Shown: one piece after another, positions 10,566 to 23,370 of the stretch
How the letters are laid out: each line of letters opens with the position of its first letter
Position numbering within the stretch: the first letter of the stretch is position 1
Assembly: GCA_965178125.1 (NCBI GenBank)
Contig: OZ237740.1
Coordinates: forward strand, 1,116,001 to 1,180,000
Reading direction: 5' to 3'
DNA length: 64,000 nucleotides
From: Bilabrum cf. latius
Taxonomy: Eukaryota; Bigyra: Bicosoecida; Bigyra; Bicosoecida
Notes under the pieces: model-generated
Told to the model about the DNA's origin: nothing
What the model saw: only the letters and a program-made list of their open reading frames with translations
Database searches by the model: none
Position numbers and translations under genes: made by a program

Positions 10566-13500
10566 ATGGATCGTTCCTAGGGCAGGCTCGGCCATGCAGG
10601 CCTTGTGGAATCGGATCTTCGAGCCCTAGCGACGGAAGCTGCCAGATCTCACCCGGCCGTGAAGGAAGCTGCGGAGCGTGCTCTCCTTAAACTTCGCTCC
10701 CAAGCATAGAAATAGGGACAATCAAAGCCAGGATCCGCTACTGGAACCCGATCTGGCCTTGGAATGCCCGCGATCCCGGAGCTTTCCAGGCCCTTTCTAC
10801 TTGCATGCAATCACCCAGATGCAGCACCCAGCCTTTTGGTTCGATCGCTATCCGCATTGTAGCGATTACTGTCACTTTAGGCAGTAGATCCTGCAGCAGA
10901 GTCAAATGTGATGCAGATTTTGTGGAAATTGGGTTCCAACGAGGACGCAGGCGTTCGAGTTCGCGTGATGCAAACGCTTCCAATGCTACTGCAGGGAGGT
11001 AGCAGGGCAGATGGGGACGAAGCTGCTGCTTTACGCGCAGCACTAGAGTTGTGCCTTAAGCTCCGGGGCTCTACTTCGCCCGGCATACCGACTTCTGGGA
11101 GCCAGGCGACCCAGGCTGCAAATGCGGCAGTCCACGCAACTGCCGAGGCCACGTTGCGCTCGACCATCGATGCGGTGTTTGAGCGGGCTGCATCCTCCCT
11201 GATGCATACGGGAGAACAGCAATATCGAACCAGTGACGCCGCAGACCAGCCACCTGCGCCGCCCAGGGCTGCCCCGAAGGCCTCGGCAGCTGCCAAGGAC
11301 GCCGCGGGCGGGGGCGTCCTTGGCACAGCCACCCTCCTTCTCAGAGACCTCGCGCTCGCTGCACGGGGCTCCAAGCCACGCTGGCTGCAGCGCGCAGTGC
11401 CCAGCCCCAGCGCCGCCCTCGCTCTCCTCGTGGGGGTCCTCGACACGCACACGGAGGTGCTGAGGCGCGCCGCGCCGCTTCGTGCCGCGGTGGCCGTGGC
11501 AGTCGTGCCAAGCATTACGCACGTGATCAAGACGGAGGGCGGCACCACTGCATCCCTCGAAAAGGTCGCTCTCGCTCTCAAAGCTGCAGTGGCAGTCGTG
11601 AGAGGCATATGCGTCGCGACAGCCGAAGAAGCGGAGGAGGAGAGAATCGGCGATGGTGCCGATGGTGCCGATGGTGCAGACCCAGGGCAGAGTGCTGCTG
11701 GCCGCAGCGCTGGCAGCGGCCCTGATGAACTAGGTAGACAGCAAGAAATATGCACCGTTGTGTTGCTGCCTAGCATGGAACGAGCGGCGCGCGCCATCCT
11801 GCTCGACCTAGCTGTCTGCCTCCGGCTGGCGGCAGCACGGACGCAAGGCGGTCCAGTGGCAGCGGAGGAGGCCGCGTATTGGCGAGACAGGGGCATCGCC
11901 GATTCGGATGATGACGAGGAGAGACTGGCCGAGGAAACGAGTGCTCACGCTGGGGCCACTTCGGACGGTCGCGGCGGCAGGCTGTCCGGCGATTCGTCGG
12001 TCGGTGAGGTCGGCAGGTTCGGCGACCGAGCCGCGGCCTTGTTGAGGGCAGCTCGAGCCGCGGTCTCTGGGCCGGGGAGCGGCGTGGGCGGGGCGGACTC
12101 TGCTGGTGTCCCAGTCGCCTCATCGGACGGAAGGGGCGTGGGTACGAGCGCGGCGCGAGGCCATTCGACGGGTCCCCTGGAGCTGCACTCCGACGGTGCT
12201 GAGCAGCACGCGATGATGCAGCACTCCGAGCCCAAGAGCGGGCTGTGCGCGGAGGCGCTCAGGCTGTGTCTCCTGGACCCCAGCTGCACCAGGGCTCTCG
12301 CGACCAGCTTCGACGGCAGAGGGGTGCCGGTGCTGGCGGCAGTGTGTCAGTCTGCGGCTGCGGCTGCCGTGGCCATCCCAGCGTGCAATGCGGCAGAGGG
12401 CGACGCAGACAGCGCGCTTCTACTATCATCTGCGCTGGTGACAGAGGCCCGTGTTGCAGCCGTGGCAGCATGGGAGGCAAACAGGAGACATGCGTGGCCG
12501 GCGCAGGGTGCGCTGGGGGATGCGCTGGCCGCGGCGTGGAGCTCTGGGGGTGGGGCAGGCAGTGCGGCACCTGCTGGCTGGTTGCCTGAATGGAGCGGGG
12601 AACCCGTGTCCCCGGAAGCTCTGGAGGCAACTGCGACCGCGTTTCGGCGCTAGCGGGCTGGCACGTCGGTTTTGCTTGCCAGAGCCGCGGGGGAGGCACA
12701 GCAGATCACGGGCAGGGCACGGTACGCGAGTGCCGTCAGCGCCTCTTCGTCCAAGGCAGTGGGGAAGGAGGGTGCCAAGGGCAGGGGAGGGGCTGGCTCA
12801 AGGGGTACTCCGGGCTCTGGCAAAGCACGGGGGGCTAGATCGCCCCGCAGCCCATCCCGGGAGGACTTGGACATGTCTCTGGTAACGCCGCAGGCCGAGG
12901 CCGTGTGGGCGTGCGTCGCGCTCGTGGCGAGCGTGGCATCCGCGGGGAACTTGTTACCAGGCGAGGAAGCTGAACCTGCACTGGATGCAAGCAAGCCGTC
13001 GGCCAGGCAGCACGCGCTCGCAGCGAGCTGGCGGGCCTGCTGCCTTCTGTACGGTTACGCATCGCAGTCGCTGGGAGGCGGTTCAGTGGAGACGCTGTCG
13101 TGGCTCTCGAGGAAGTGGGAGAGGCTGGTGGCCTCGCTGGCAGCAGCGGGCCTCGCGGCAGAGCGTGATGCTGCTGTGCTCGAGCTATGCCGAGCATCGG
13201 TGCCCGTTTGGAGACCGCAGCCGGCTGCGGCGCAGTCTGCGGTGCGAGTGATTCAGCGCATGGGTGAGCGTCCCTTTAGCTCAAGTCCTATCTTGGTGCC
13301 AACGGCCAGTGGCCGCATGTCGTCGAGGATTGCTCGGTCCGGTGGCGGAGTTCTGCTTCCTTGCGCCCCCGTTTCGGCCGGAGGCGACGGGGGCGGTGCG
13401 GGCAGCTGGTAGGACCGCCCCCCTCCCACTGCCAGCGACTCCAGGCTGCTGGGCACGAGGCATGTGGCCTGCTTGCGCTCCCTCCTGCTACTAGCGCACG

Positions 13501-16500
13501 GGACCGGTGAAGCGCTCGGACTTGGCTCATGGGTGCTGGTCTGCGATACTGCGAGGAGTGCGTCTCAGCTGCTAGCTCATGCGGGCGTGGACCTGCCGAT
13601 CGTGCCTCCCCGCAAGTCTGTACTGGATCGATTTGACGGCGGCCGGGACGCCATGGACCCAGAGGACGCCGCCGCGGCCCAGTCGGCCCTTTCGTCGATC
13701 GGCAAGCGCGCCAGGGATCAGTTCAAGGGGGCGCTATCCAGGCATTGTGCCTCGCTGGGAGGCTCCTTGCGAGACCAGGGCGCGCCTGCAGGGTGCCAGC
13801 TCAGCGACTTGGACACGGTGGCAACAGCGGTGGCCGGGCTGGCCGCGGCCGTGTCGTCACAGCCGGTCGGGGTGTGCGCGAGAGCTTGCTGGGCACTGGC
13901 TGCACTGGCCATCGACTCGATCGAGGGCGAGGAAACCGAGCTGCAGCCGAGCGACGAGGGCACTGAGGGCGAAGAGATCGGTGGCAGGAGCGGGTTCGGG
14001 GTAGTCGAGAAGCGCGGGGAGCTGGGGCGGGATGGAGTGGGCCGAAGCGCGGTCGGCGCTTCGAGAGGCAGCCCCGAGCAGGACAGCGGGTGGTTTGGCG
14101 GGGCTTTCAACACGGTGGCTCAGCTGGCTGCCACTGCACTGACGTTTGCTGGCGGGGAAGAGGGCGTTGCCGATGGCGACTAGACGGATCCAAATTCGCT
14201 GGGACGCCCGCCAAGCATCAGCTCTATGGTGCAGCGCGTGGACGAGATCACGACGAGTGGGGGCAGTGCGTGGGACGGCAAGAGGAGTGCGGAGGCTGTG
14301 CTTGCGACGGAGGACGCGTTCGGTGCATCAGCAACCGTGCTTGCCGCCTCACGCGGCGGCACGGGCGGGAGTTCGCGCGCTGGCAGCAGCCTGCAGGACT
14401 CGAACGACTCCTAGCATGGTACCCGAGGAATGGAGGGCGGCGATGACAGTGCAAGCAATGGTCAGTCGTTATCGGACACGCAGGACACGCAGGCAGACCT
14501 GGCCGCCGCCGTGATGCTGTGGCAGAGGTCCGCGTATGCACCCCTCAAGGGAGCCCCGCACCTGTCGCTGGCAGTCCTCATGGACACGGTGAGTCGCTGT
14601 CCCAAACATCTGACGGCCAACTGGCCTGCCCTCGAGGCTGTCTTCGTCCGAGGTGTGCTGGCCAGCACCGCGACGACGAGAGCCGTGTCCATCGGATTCG
14701 CGGGCGACGTGATCGCGGCGTGCGTCTCTACGCAGACGGGCCCGCCGCCGCTGCCAGGTGGGTTTGCGCGCTCGGAGCGCTTGGCAGCTCCCCTCGCCGT
14801 GGCGTGGCGAGCGTCTCTAGGGAACAGCAGGTCGCAGGTATGCGTCGCGCTGAGGCGCCTCGTGGAGGAGGTGGGGCACGCGCTGCATGCCGAGCTGCAT
14901 CGCGACGAGAACGAGCCGGCCACTGGGGGCGAAGCGGTGCCTGTGGCGAGCGGCGAGTCGGATGGGCTGTGGGGCGTGATCCTGCCCCTGGTCGCGCAAG
15001 CTGCCTCTGGTGAGCTGGGAGTGACGCAGGCCGACCAGGGCCTCCTCGAGGCGGCGGGTCGCGGGCACGACGCAGCGATCGTGGATGTGCGCCGGCGCCG
15101 GTATTCGAAGGATGCCTGCGACGCCGCTACTGCAGCAGACATGGATGAAGATGGCGCTGCGTGCGTCAAGCTCCTGGAACGAACTGAGCGCGATTCCGAG
15201 CTCGCGGCCGGACGCTTGACGGCCTCTCATGAGGCTGGTGCCGACGGGTTGGACGAGGGTGAAACAGCTCCCTCCCAGGTGCCTGTGCCTTCAGTACTGC
15301 TTCATGCCGCTGCGTGCCCCGCGCTAGCTTTAGTGCAGTCTCGTGGTGCTGCTGCAGAGGTCATCAAGTGTGCGGGCGCCCGAGCAGATTCGGACTCGGC
15401 GACTGCAGTGGAGCACCTGAGGGATGCCTCGGGATTCTCGTCTCCGACAGCCTGGTGCGGGGCAATGCGCGGAGAAACGGTGGCGTCAGCCATTGAGGAA
15501 GCCAGCCAGCGCGTCGCGGCCGTGCGCAAATCCGCCACCATGCGATCGGCTGCCGCTATCTCCTCCGACGGCAAGGATCCGGCCCGCGCTGCTGCAATGT
15601 CGTCCTCGCTGCAGGTGCTTCGCGTCGCGTGCGGGGAGCGTCGCCGCGCGCTGCCGCCCCGCTCGATAGGAATTGCTGCCATTGCCTGCGCGGCGCTGGC
15701 GCGGCAGCGACGCAACATGACCGCGTCTCTTGGTGCGCTGGATCTTCTGCAGAATCTGAGCGACGAGACTGGCCGCCGGCTGAAGGGCTACCGCGGTGTG
15801 CTGCAGGAAGGGCTGGATGCCACGGAGCAGGCGTGGGTGAGGATCCTTGCGTGTCTCAAAGGGCTCGTACTCGGCGGCGAAGGCGTGTCGCACGACCACG
15901 ACACGGTCGGTCCTGAGCTGGAGGGGCTGCCCCCAGGGATCGCAGACCTGTTGCGGCCCCCGGAGGCATCGATTCGGGATGCAGCAATGACGACCGCGTG
16001 CTCCGGAGTAGCCGCGCACGGCCCGGCCATGCGTCCGCAGCTTCTTCGTGCCAGTTTCAAGGGGAGGAGCGGGCTGCTGACCACCTGCGTGAGCGTGACG
16101 GCAAGCGCCATCGAGGCCCTCGAGAGCAAGGAAGCTGAGGACGGCGGGTCTGCGTCGAAGATAGCCAGGCAATCGGCAGAGACACGGAAAGGAACCACAG
16201 TCACGCACCACAGCCTCAACTCGGGAGTCAAGCAGTGGGCACAGACCCGGTCCCTGTCCCTGCGGGGAGCGACTAGAGCCGTGAGCGCTTGCTGGCCCGC
16301 GCTAGAGGCAGCACCCTGGTTCTCTGACGTCTGGGGCCAGCTCCTGGCTCTCCTGGAGCGGGCCGTTGTCGGCAGGTACGGCAGCGCCTCTGGGCTGTCA
16401 CACGGACAGCTAGCCAAGCTAGGCAAGGAGATCAAGGCTGGTGAAGTAAGCAGAAAGCTAGGAGTTGGATAGACTTGTGTCGGTTGCCTGGAACGGCTAG

Positions 16501-19487
16501 GTCTGCTGGTTTGCTGTCCGAACGGTGTGGGTGCTCCGCTGGGTGGCTTGGCCAAGGGTGGTAGGATGAAGGTGGTGGAAGGGGCGCTCGTTCGTGTGGC
16601 AGACAGCGAAGACGATGACGATGGTAGCAATGACGAGGCAGACGGGGATAGTTCCGCGCGAGCCGGTGAGGATGGGGACGGCAGCGACAGCGACGGGGAG
16701 TTTGGTGCACTTGAGACCGATGGAGAAGGGGCCACGGAGGGCCTGCTGGACGGTGGCGCGCTTCCAGACGCGACGCGTGCAACATCCCAGGCCCTCATAG
16801 AGAGGCGCATCCTGTTGTGGCGTGACCTCGTGTCTGTGCTGGCAGCCGCGGCAGCCAGCGCTAGCGTCGCATTGAGCAAGAGCGAGGATGTGGGCGCTGC
16901 CCTGCTTAAGTCCATTGGCAGCCTCATCGGGAGCCGAGCGGCGAGCGGAGCGGCTGCGACGGCAGGGGCTGGCGCTGCAGCGGGGGTCGAGAAAGACCGG
17001 TCAGCGAGCGGCTCTGCTCTGCTGGCCACAGCCGGCGGCATCGATGTGGGCGATACACCCATCAGCCAGGGCCGTGTGGGCGCTCTGCTCCGACTCGTTT
17101 GGGTGGTGATCGCGACGAGGCGAAGGGCGCGATGGGCAGAGGCGAATGAGGGCCGGCTGCTTGCCCCTGCAGCGTCGGGTGCATCATCCTCGAAGAAACG
17201 TAAGTCGGCCGAGGCCGTCGCAGCAGCTGACAACGTGCTTGTATGGGAAGAGCTACGGAGTCCTAGCGTTGGCACTGCATCTAGCCTGGATCGGGCTAGC
17301 ATGCGCTGCCTTGACGCTGCCTTGCGTGCGATCGGAAGACACACGGGAGCTATATTAGGAGGCTCTGATCCCGGTGAGGGAGTGCCAGACGAGCTCAAGG
17401 ACGTGTGGGAATCGACCCTTCGGCTGCTGCTCCGAGTTGCCACTGGTGGGGAGCAAGCGTTCGCCCCCGTCGCGACTGATCCTGAGTCAGACCAGGTGGC
17501 CCCGCGCAGGGACGGGTCCGTGCTTGCCCTGCCTGCCTCGGCCCTATCGTGCTCCGCGCTGCGAATGCTCAAGCAGATGCAAGCTGCAGATCGGATGCCG
17601 GATGACGCGAGCCGGGAGGGGACCGCCAACCCGCTCTGGTGCCCGACCTGGGCACTCAATTCCAACGGGTGGCAGCGGGCGATCGCACGGCTGGCCCGCC
17701 TGGCTTCCGGCTTCAGGGCCTCTTCTAAAGCAGCCCTGGACGCGCTGTCTAGTGCGCAGGATGCTGGTGCGCGGAGAGCAGCGGCCATCGCACGAGAGTC
17801 CAAGTCCTCAGTTGCCGGACTTGGTCTCAGGCTACATGACCTGGCAGTGGAGACCGGCACAGTCGCGGCTGCGTTGGATCCTGCCCAGGAGACGGGCTCA
17901 AGCAGACGGGAGCTGCTGGTGCTTCCACTTCGCGCGTGGGGGGTGGGGCTTGGGGGTGCCTACGGGACGAACGGGGGGGGGTAGCCTAGCGGTGGCCAGG
18001 CCGGGCCGGCGTCAGGCAGCAGCGGCGGCAGCGGCCAGCGAGGAATCGTTGCCGATGCGGGCAAAGCGAAGACGGCCATTCGCCACACCCGGGAAGGGGC
18101 AGCCTAGGCTGCCGAAGCGTTGCTGTCCATGGCCAAAGCAGGAACCACTGCTGAGGAAGCTCGCATGGTGCAGGTGGTGTCGGCCTCGGGGCATGGGAGC
18201 ATCGAGTCCGGCACGGCTGCACCGAGCCTGCTGCGGCCGCTGCAAGAGGCCACTGAGCTGCTGGTGGGCTGGTCCATTGCGGATCACCCCAGGTCTAGGG
18301 TTGCAGGGGTATCGCCTTCTGCGGGGGCACCCAGCCCAAGCGGTGTGACGCCGCCGACCCTCCCAGATGCAGCTGGATCGGTGCCTTCGCAAGGCAGCCG
18401 TGCCGGGTCCGCGCGGGAGAGCGCGTCGGGTTGCCGCCGGTCCCACGGGGCTGCACTCATTGCTGACAAGGACATGTGGGCAGTGACTGCTCGAGCAGAA
18501 TCCGATGCGAAAGCTAGGGCATCTGCGCCGACGTCGCCGGAAAAGCCCAGTCGCCGGCTCTCCGCGATTCGATCGCCCACTGCCTCGTCCTCATCTTCGT
18601 CCTCCACAGCGCTCGCGGCGCTCCGGCCAGCCCTTGAACCGACCGTGTACGTGACACCGAACTATGCACACCGCGTGTACAGGGGCATCGGGATTGCAGT
18701 GGCTGCCAGCGCGCTGGGCTGGCCGGTGCACCTCGAGGGCGCCGAGGAGGCGGCTGCTGGCTCGGGCGCTTCCATCCGGCATTCGGCTGAAATGGGGCTG
18801 CTGCGGCTCGCGGCAGAGGCAGTGGCGCGAGAGTCTAGCGTGCTAGCGGTTGGAGAAGGCCTTACGTCCCACATGGAGAGGCTGCTTGGGCTGGTTGCGA
18901 CTGGGGCGTCGGGGCTGACTGTCGACGCGCCCCAGGGGTCGGAGCTCGCAGTGAGCCCCACAGCCGCGGCTTCTGGCTCGCAAGCAGATGCGGCGCAGCA
19001 CTCTGAGGACCTGGCACTCTGGGAGAGGCGGAGGTAGTTCGGGAGGGCTTGTCTAGGACACTGGATCGGCATCGGAGTGCGGGCGCGGGGCCACGTGTCC
19101 AGAGCTGCGTGCACAGGGGTGCGAAGGAGCGTGGCCAAAGTGCTGCGGAAGGCGTCTGTGATCGAGGAGACGGTGCTTCGAACCATCGGTGCGGGGCAGG
19201 CACCTGGCAGCTGGGGAAGGGCAGACCCACCAAAGGGCCTGTGCGGCGTCGAATGCGTAGACGTGATTTGGCTTTGCTTGCAGGTAGCGCACATGGAGAG
19301 TGCTGCACGGGCCCAGGACGGCAAGGGGAGGGGTCGCTCGCGGGAGTTCTTCGAGTCTGAGGCCGGAGATGGCAGAGCTGATCTGTTTCGTGCGGCGGTG
19401 CGCTTGTCGCAGTCCAGTGCGGTGCCGCTTGTCAGACATGCTGCGGGGGAGCTGATGCTCGCGCTCACGGTGGGCAGGCATGAGTAA
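10566..19487 (+). CDS. MON2: MON2-like (Sec7/BIG-related) trans-Golgi trafficking protein
   Basis: One frame from ATG 10566 to TAA 19485-19487 gives about 2973 residues if unspliced. The N-terminus matches the DCB region of MON2: VESDLRALATEAARSHPAVK, KEAAERALLKLRS, then RPFLLAC and SAL-UAG-RLLSL. Human MON2 has IQRL at that last point. Later blocks match too: an ATAEATLRSTIDAVFERAAS-like segment and TRHVACLRSLLLLAHGTGEA. MON2 is a large peripheral Golgi/endosome scaffold that works with the Dopey and Neo1 flippase system. Thirteen in-frame TAGs (10578, 10707, 10713, 10860, 10878, 12651, 13410, 14181, 14412, 16470, 17982, 18102, 19035) are read as Gln. It is far longer than typical MON2 (about 1,650-1,750), with long Ala/Gly/Ser-rich inserts. 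Some of that could be unrecognised introns, for example before the TTGCAG at about 19285. Confidence 0.8.
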
Positions 19488-19596
19488 CTTACAAGCAGCA
19501 CAGCTGGCTTGAGCGACGTATAATCTTATTTTAGTTGCCTTCAGCAAAGCCTTTTTCACTAATTCCCCTCCTTCAGCACGCTACAGTGCACTGCAC

Positions 19597-22500
19597 TCAC
19601 ACGCAGCCCACCGCCACCGCGAAGCGGGGGGCCGTCTGGACAGAGCAAACCGAAACTCCAACCGGCGCCCCGCATCGAAACTGTACCAGGCCCTTCCAGA
19701 GGGTCGTTCCCAGCAGTAGCTTCCCGGCCATGTCGCCTTCCGTGGTACTGTGCTTCAATATCTCGACCCTGTCGGGCGAGCGGCAGCTCTTGCTCGCCGC
19801 TGGCGCAGCTCCATGCGAGCTGGCGTCTTCGGCCCTCGCACACTTGACTCCTGCGCGTACTGCCACAGTGACGACCCCAAGCTCAGGAACACTCATTACG
19901 GGCACCTCTGCCCCTTTGGCATGTGCTTGCCGCCGCTGATTGCCCCTTCTGGCGACTCTGGCAAGCAGCCTTCCCGTTTCATCGTGCAGCGCCGCGTGAG
20001 ACAGTCCTGCCATGCTGTCGAGAGGCACGGATCCATCCACTTCTGGAACTGTTTCCAGCGCGTCGGCTACCGCCTCGCAGCACGCTTTGCTGGTCTGCAT
20101 GCGAATGATGGCTTCCCCGCGTCCGGATGCCATGCCCGCGCACATGAGCTACGGCATGGGGTCTTGTCCGCCGGCTCTGCCTGCATCCAAGCGGCTGGAG
20201 CTCGCGCTCGAGCCGGCTGCACTGGATGAAGAGCTCTGCGGTACGTCGGACGGGCCGGTGTTTTCATCCTGCCTCCCAAGCAGGTCAATGACATCGATGT
20301 ATGTGCCGGCACCATAGATAGCAGCGCTGCCGATCCGACCAGAAGGCTTGAGAATGTGACCGCCGCTGCTGCTCGCGACTGCCATGACACCGTCAAGGTC
20401 GATGCAGGTGACTCCCACCGTATCAAGGCGACTATCGCGGTGCCGGTCAAGCTCTGCGTTAGCTTGTTTAAGAACCTCAGAGCGCCGCTTCTTGCGGCGC
20501 TGATCTGCGCAATCAGTCTAATGCGGACCGCGAGCATCGCACCGAGGACGCTTGCGTCCAATGGCATGCCCACTGGATGAATGACCCCGATCTTCAGATC
20601 CGTCAACGCAGCATCCGCGCACGGCTACCTGGCTGCATGGTTGTTCCGTCGGACCCAGAAACTCGAGCTCTCTGGCCCTGGGCCCCACCCTCTCTGCATC
20701 CACGATGGAGCGGTAGTGCCTCCACGCCCTCACGGCATCCGTCTCGGCGGAGGACTGCGCGCAGGCATCACGCGTTGTCCTAGCAGATGAGTGCGCGTAT
20801 GGATCTTGCCCGACACCCTCGCTGCCTGTATTGCGGCGCATGTGCACGTCGATGATAGCTACTCGCGGTGAGCTGTGAATCACTCCTTCGTCCTGAGCTT
20901 CGACATCTGGAGCACAAATGCTCAGCTTGCGGTTCGTGTCAGACCCCATGACCTGCTCCATTGATACCCTGCCGTGTCCGCCCAGCTTCCACTCTTCTGA
21001 ACTGCAATCGCTGCTGGCCGCCAGTGCCAGCGTGTCCATGCTGCGGTCTCTGGCTTGGCCAACAAACCCACGCTAGGCAGTCGCGCCGAATCTGCGCTGG
21101 ATGTGCCGCTCGTGCTACACCCTCAGTCGCTCGGCTTGCCTCCAGGGCTTCCATCGAGAGTCGGGCTTGGAATTGAGCCTGACCATGGCGTAGGGCAGCT
21201 ATTGTGGAACAGGCACTTGCTAGCTGCTGCTCGTGCTGCAACAGGCTCTCGACTTTGCCGGGCCCATGCGGGGCGGAGACTCTGCGTGCTTGGCTCTTGC
21301 TTTCACACCGAATCCGAGCGCTTCGCTGCGGGCAGTGAATGCAGATGGACTGACCACGGCCTCTTCAATGTCAGTGTTGTGCTCGTCAGCATCGCTGTCA
21401 GAGTCGTTGCCAAGATGCACTGCGGACGTCCGTGACAATGCAGTGCTCGGCCAGGCTGTCGTGCTCTCGGTGCGGGCACGGCCTCGCTGGGACTGCGACT
21501 GTTTCGGCACGGGGCTGGGCCCATCCGCTGCAGGGACCATGCCTTGGTTGAGCCGCCAGTGCCTCGAGGCTGCTCCCCTCGATGCCGCCGCCATGGACAC
21601 GATGCTGGGCATGCTCGACGCAGATCCATCGCCTTCAGAGGCTGTCCCGTCTTCAAGAGCCTATGAATGGAACCGCGGCACCTGGACTCGCAGACCCGCG
21701 ATGGAGCCGGCTGCGCTTGAATCGGTGCAGGACCCCGTGTTCCCCCTCGACCTCGACCTCGACCTCCTCTGCTCCCTGGACCTGGATCTAGATCGCGAAC
21801 GCGACAGAACGCGGGGCTGTCTCTCGCCTATGAACTCCTAGTAACGCCCATGTCCGAGGCCCATACGAGTCCCCGGATGGAACGAATCTGAGGAATGGTA
21901 TTCCTGCGCTATGCTGACGCGCTTGGCTGGGCCCCGCCCAAACCGAGAGGGGGCGCCACGATCATCCGATCTGGCCTATACTGCATCTCGCCAACGGCTC
22001 GCGACTAAAATTTCATTCTATTCACGGTTATCTTGCTCCATGTCTGGCTGGCGTACTACCTTGGTCGTAGAACTACGCGCCGTGCGAGGTTGCTGCGCGA
22101 CCTCACGTTGCGACCGGCCTCCACTGGGAGAGCAAAGTGGCTATCCTTGGGCTTCCGAGGAAAACGATTGCCCCCCATTGCTATCAAATAGTACCTGTGG
22201 TGGTTGGCTTGCAGGTGTTGCTTGCATGCTCGACGGTTTCACGCTACTAGCACTACGGGGGCTTCCAAGATGTCTATGAGGTTCTTTCTTGTCGGCCTCG
22301 GCACCCGTCCGCGGACTGCGATCCACCGAAGCTTCACGATTACCATTCATATCGTAGCGAGACCGGTTTTTTATACTTTTTAGTGCTTCTGGGTCGCTGG
22401 TTCTGCAGCTGAGCCCGGTGAGGCCAGCGCTCAGGTTACTAACCTTCCCACTCAGTTGCCTATCAGGTGCCGTTCCATCGGTGCTGAGGCGGCACGGCTC

Positions 22501-23243
22501 ATCGCAGAGCCACTGCGCGCCCCTACCACAAACAAAAACAGGAGGTTCAAGCCCGTGGCTGGATGGGCCCTCTTGGGCTCGCCTCAAAACACGCAATGCA
22601 CCAGCGACGGGGTGCTTGCCAACAACCCCGGCAACAGCTCCAAACAGGCCAGAACGAGCGCTATTCGAGTCTGATACGCAAGCGTCCAACTCAGAAATCC
22701 CATCCTACGTTCCAATTAACAATGTGGGCTCCTTTAATATGGAAAATAGAGTTTTTTAAGGAATGGGTTGCATACTTTTGATCGGCACGTCACAGCGGTC
22801 AAGCAGTAGTCGCGCTCCAAAATGGGACTCACATAGGTCAAATTGCTTCCCTGAGGGCCGCAGTTGCAACATGTTTGCTATTCTAAATACTCTACAGTGG
22901 CTGTTGCAACATCGGCAGCTGGATGTCCTCTCTATAAGGCAATGAATAGTTGAACGCGAAGAAATCGGACACAATTCGCGCAATTGAGGTGGAAAACGAG
23001 GCAGATGTCACTCAATGCTATAGACGATATAATTGCTAGAAGTGGGGCCATGCCACACGGTTGGATAAGTACGATAGCCAGCTGCACGTGCCGCAGTTGC
23101 ACCTGCTCGGCGAAGATGGGCGCGTTCAAACTCACACGAATTAGGCTCTTTCCAATGGCTAAGGCGCGCCTTAATGTCTATAGCACCACTATAGAGCGCT
23201 CCGGGCCGCCGTCGTACCCAGCACCTGCGTGGATTGCTATCAT
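19597..23243 (-). CDS. TASP1: Taspase-1-like threonine endopeptidase with long RS-rich insert
   Basis: Three exons: 23243-23136, 22931-22833 and 22704-19597 (TGA), with introns of 204 and 128 nt; about 1104 residues. Taspase-1 is an Ntn-hydrolase that cleaves itself before a Thr and then cuts substrates after Asp. Alpha-subunit blocks seen: IAIHAGAGYDGG, ADVATATVEYLE, GPQGSNLTY and FGAVAGVVGKHPV. The beta subunit begins at LD-TVGVTCIDLDG, with the catalytic Thr, then SSGGHILKPSGRIGSAAIYG and MASGRGEAIIRMQT. Between them is an insert of more than 600 residues with an Arg-Ser dipeptide tract near 21740-21825. The human protein has only a short loop there. Thirteen in-frame TAGs occur, mostly in the insert (22141, 22018, 21976, 21838, 21661, 21220, 21199, 21115, 21073, 20518, 20149), plus 23178 and 22878 in the first two exons. 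No TAA or TGA breaks 1036 consecutive codons of exon 3. Confidence 0.8.
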
Positions 23244-23370
23244 TTTGTCGATGTGATTCTGATGGATAAATATCAGATTTGTTCAATTATGTGTTGCGAG
23301 TAGTTTTAAATATTTGAAAGAAGAAGACAAAAATTCCATCCTAAACGCACCTCTGGACCTTGTAGCAAGA
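23244..23370. promoter_or_regulatory. Short divergent promoter region between TASP1 and PMI
   Basis: Only 127 bp separate the start codons of two divergent genes, so both core promoters must lie here or inside the first exons. It is noticeably AT-rich compared with the coding DNA around it. No TATA box or other named element is clear. Confidence 0.4.

Noticed and set aside
13264-13440. Intron in MON2 starting GTGAGC at 13264 that would remove the TAG at 13410
   Set aside because: The nearby AG acceptors I tested all leave the wrong phase, while the unspliced frame stays open.
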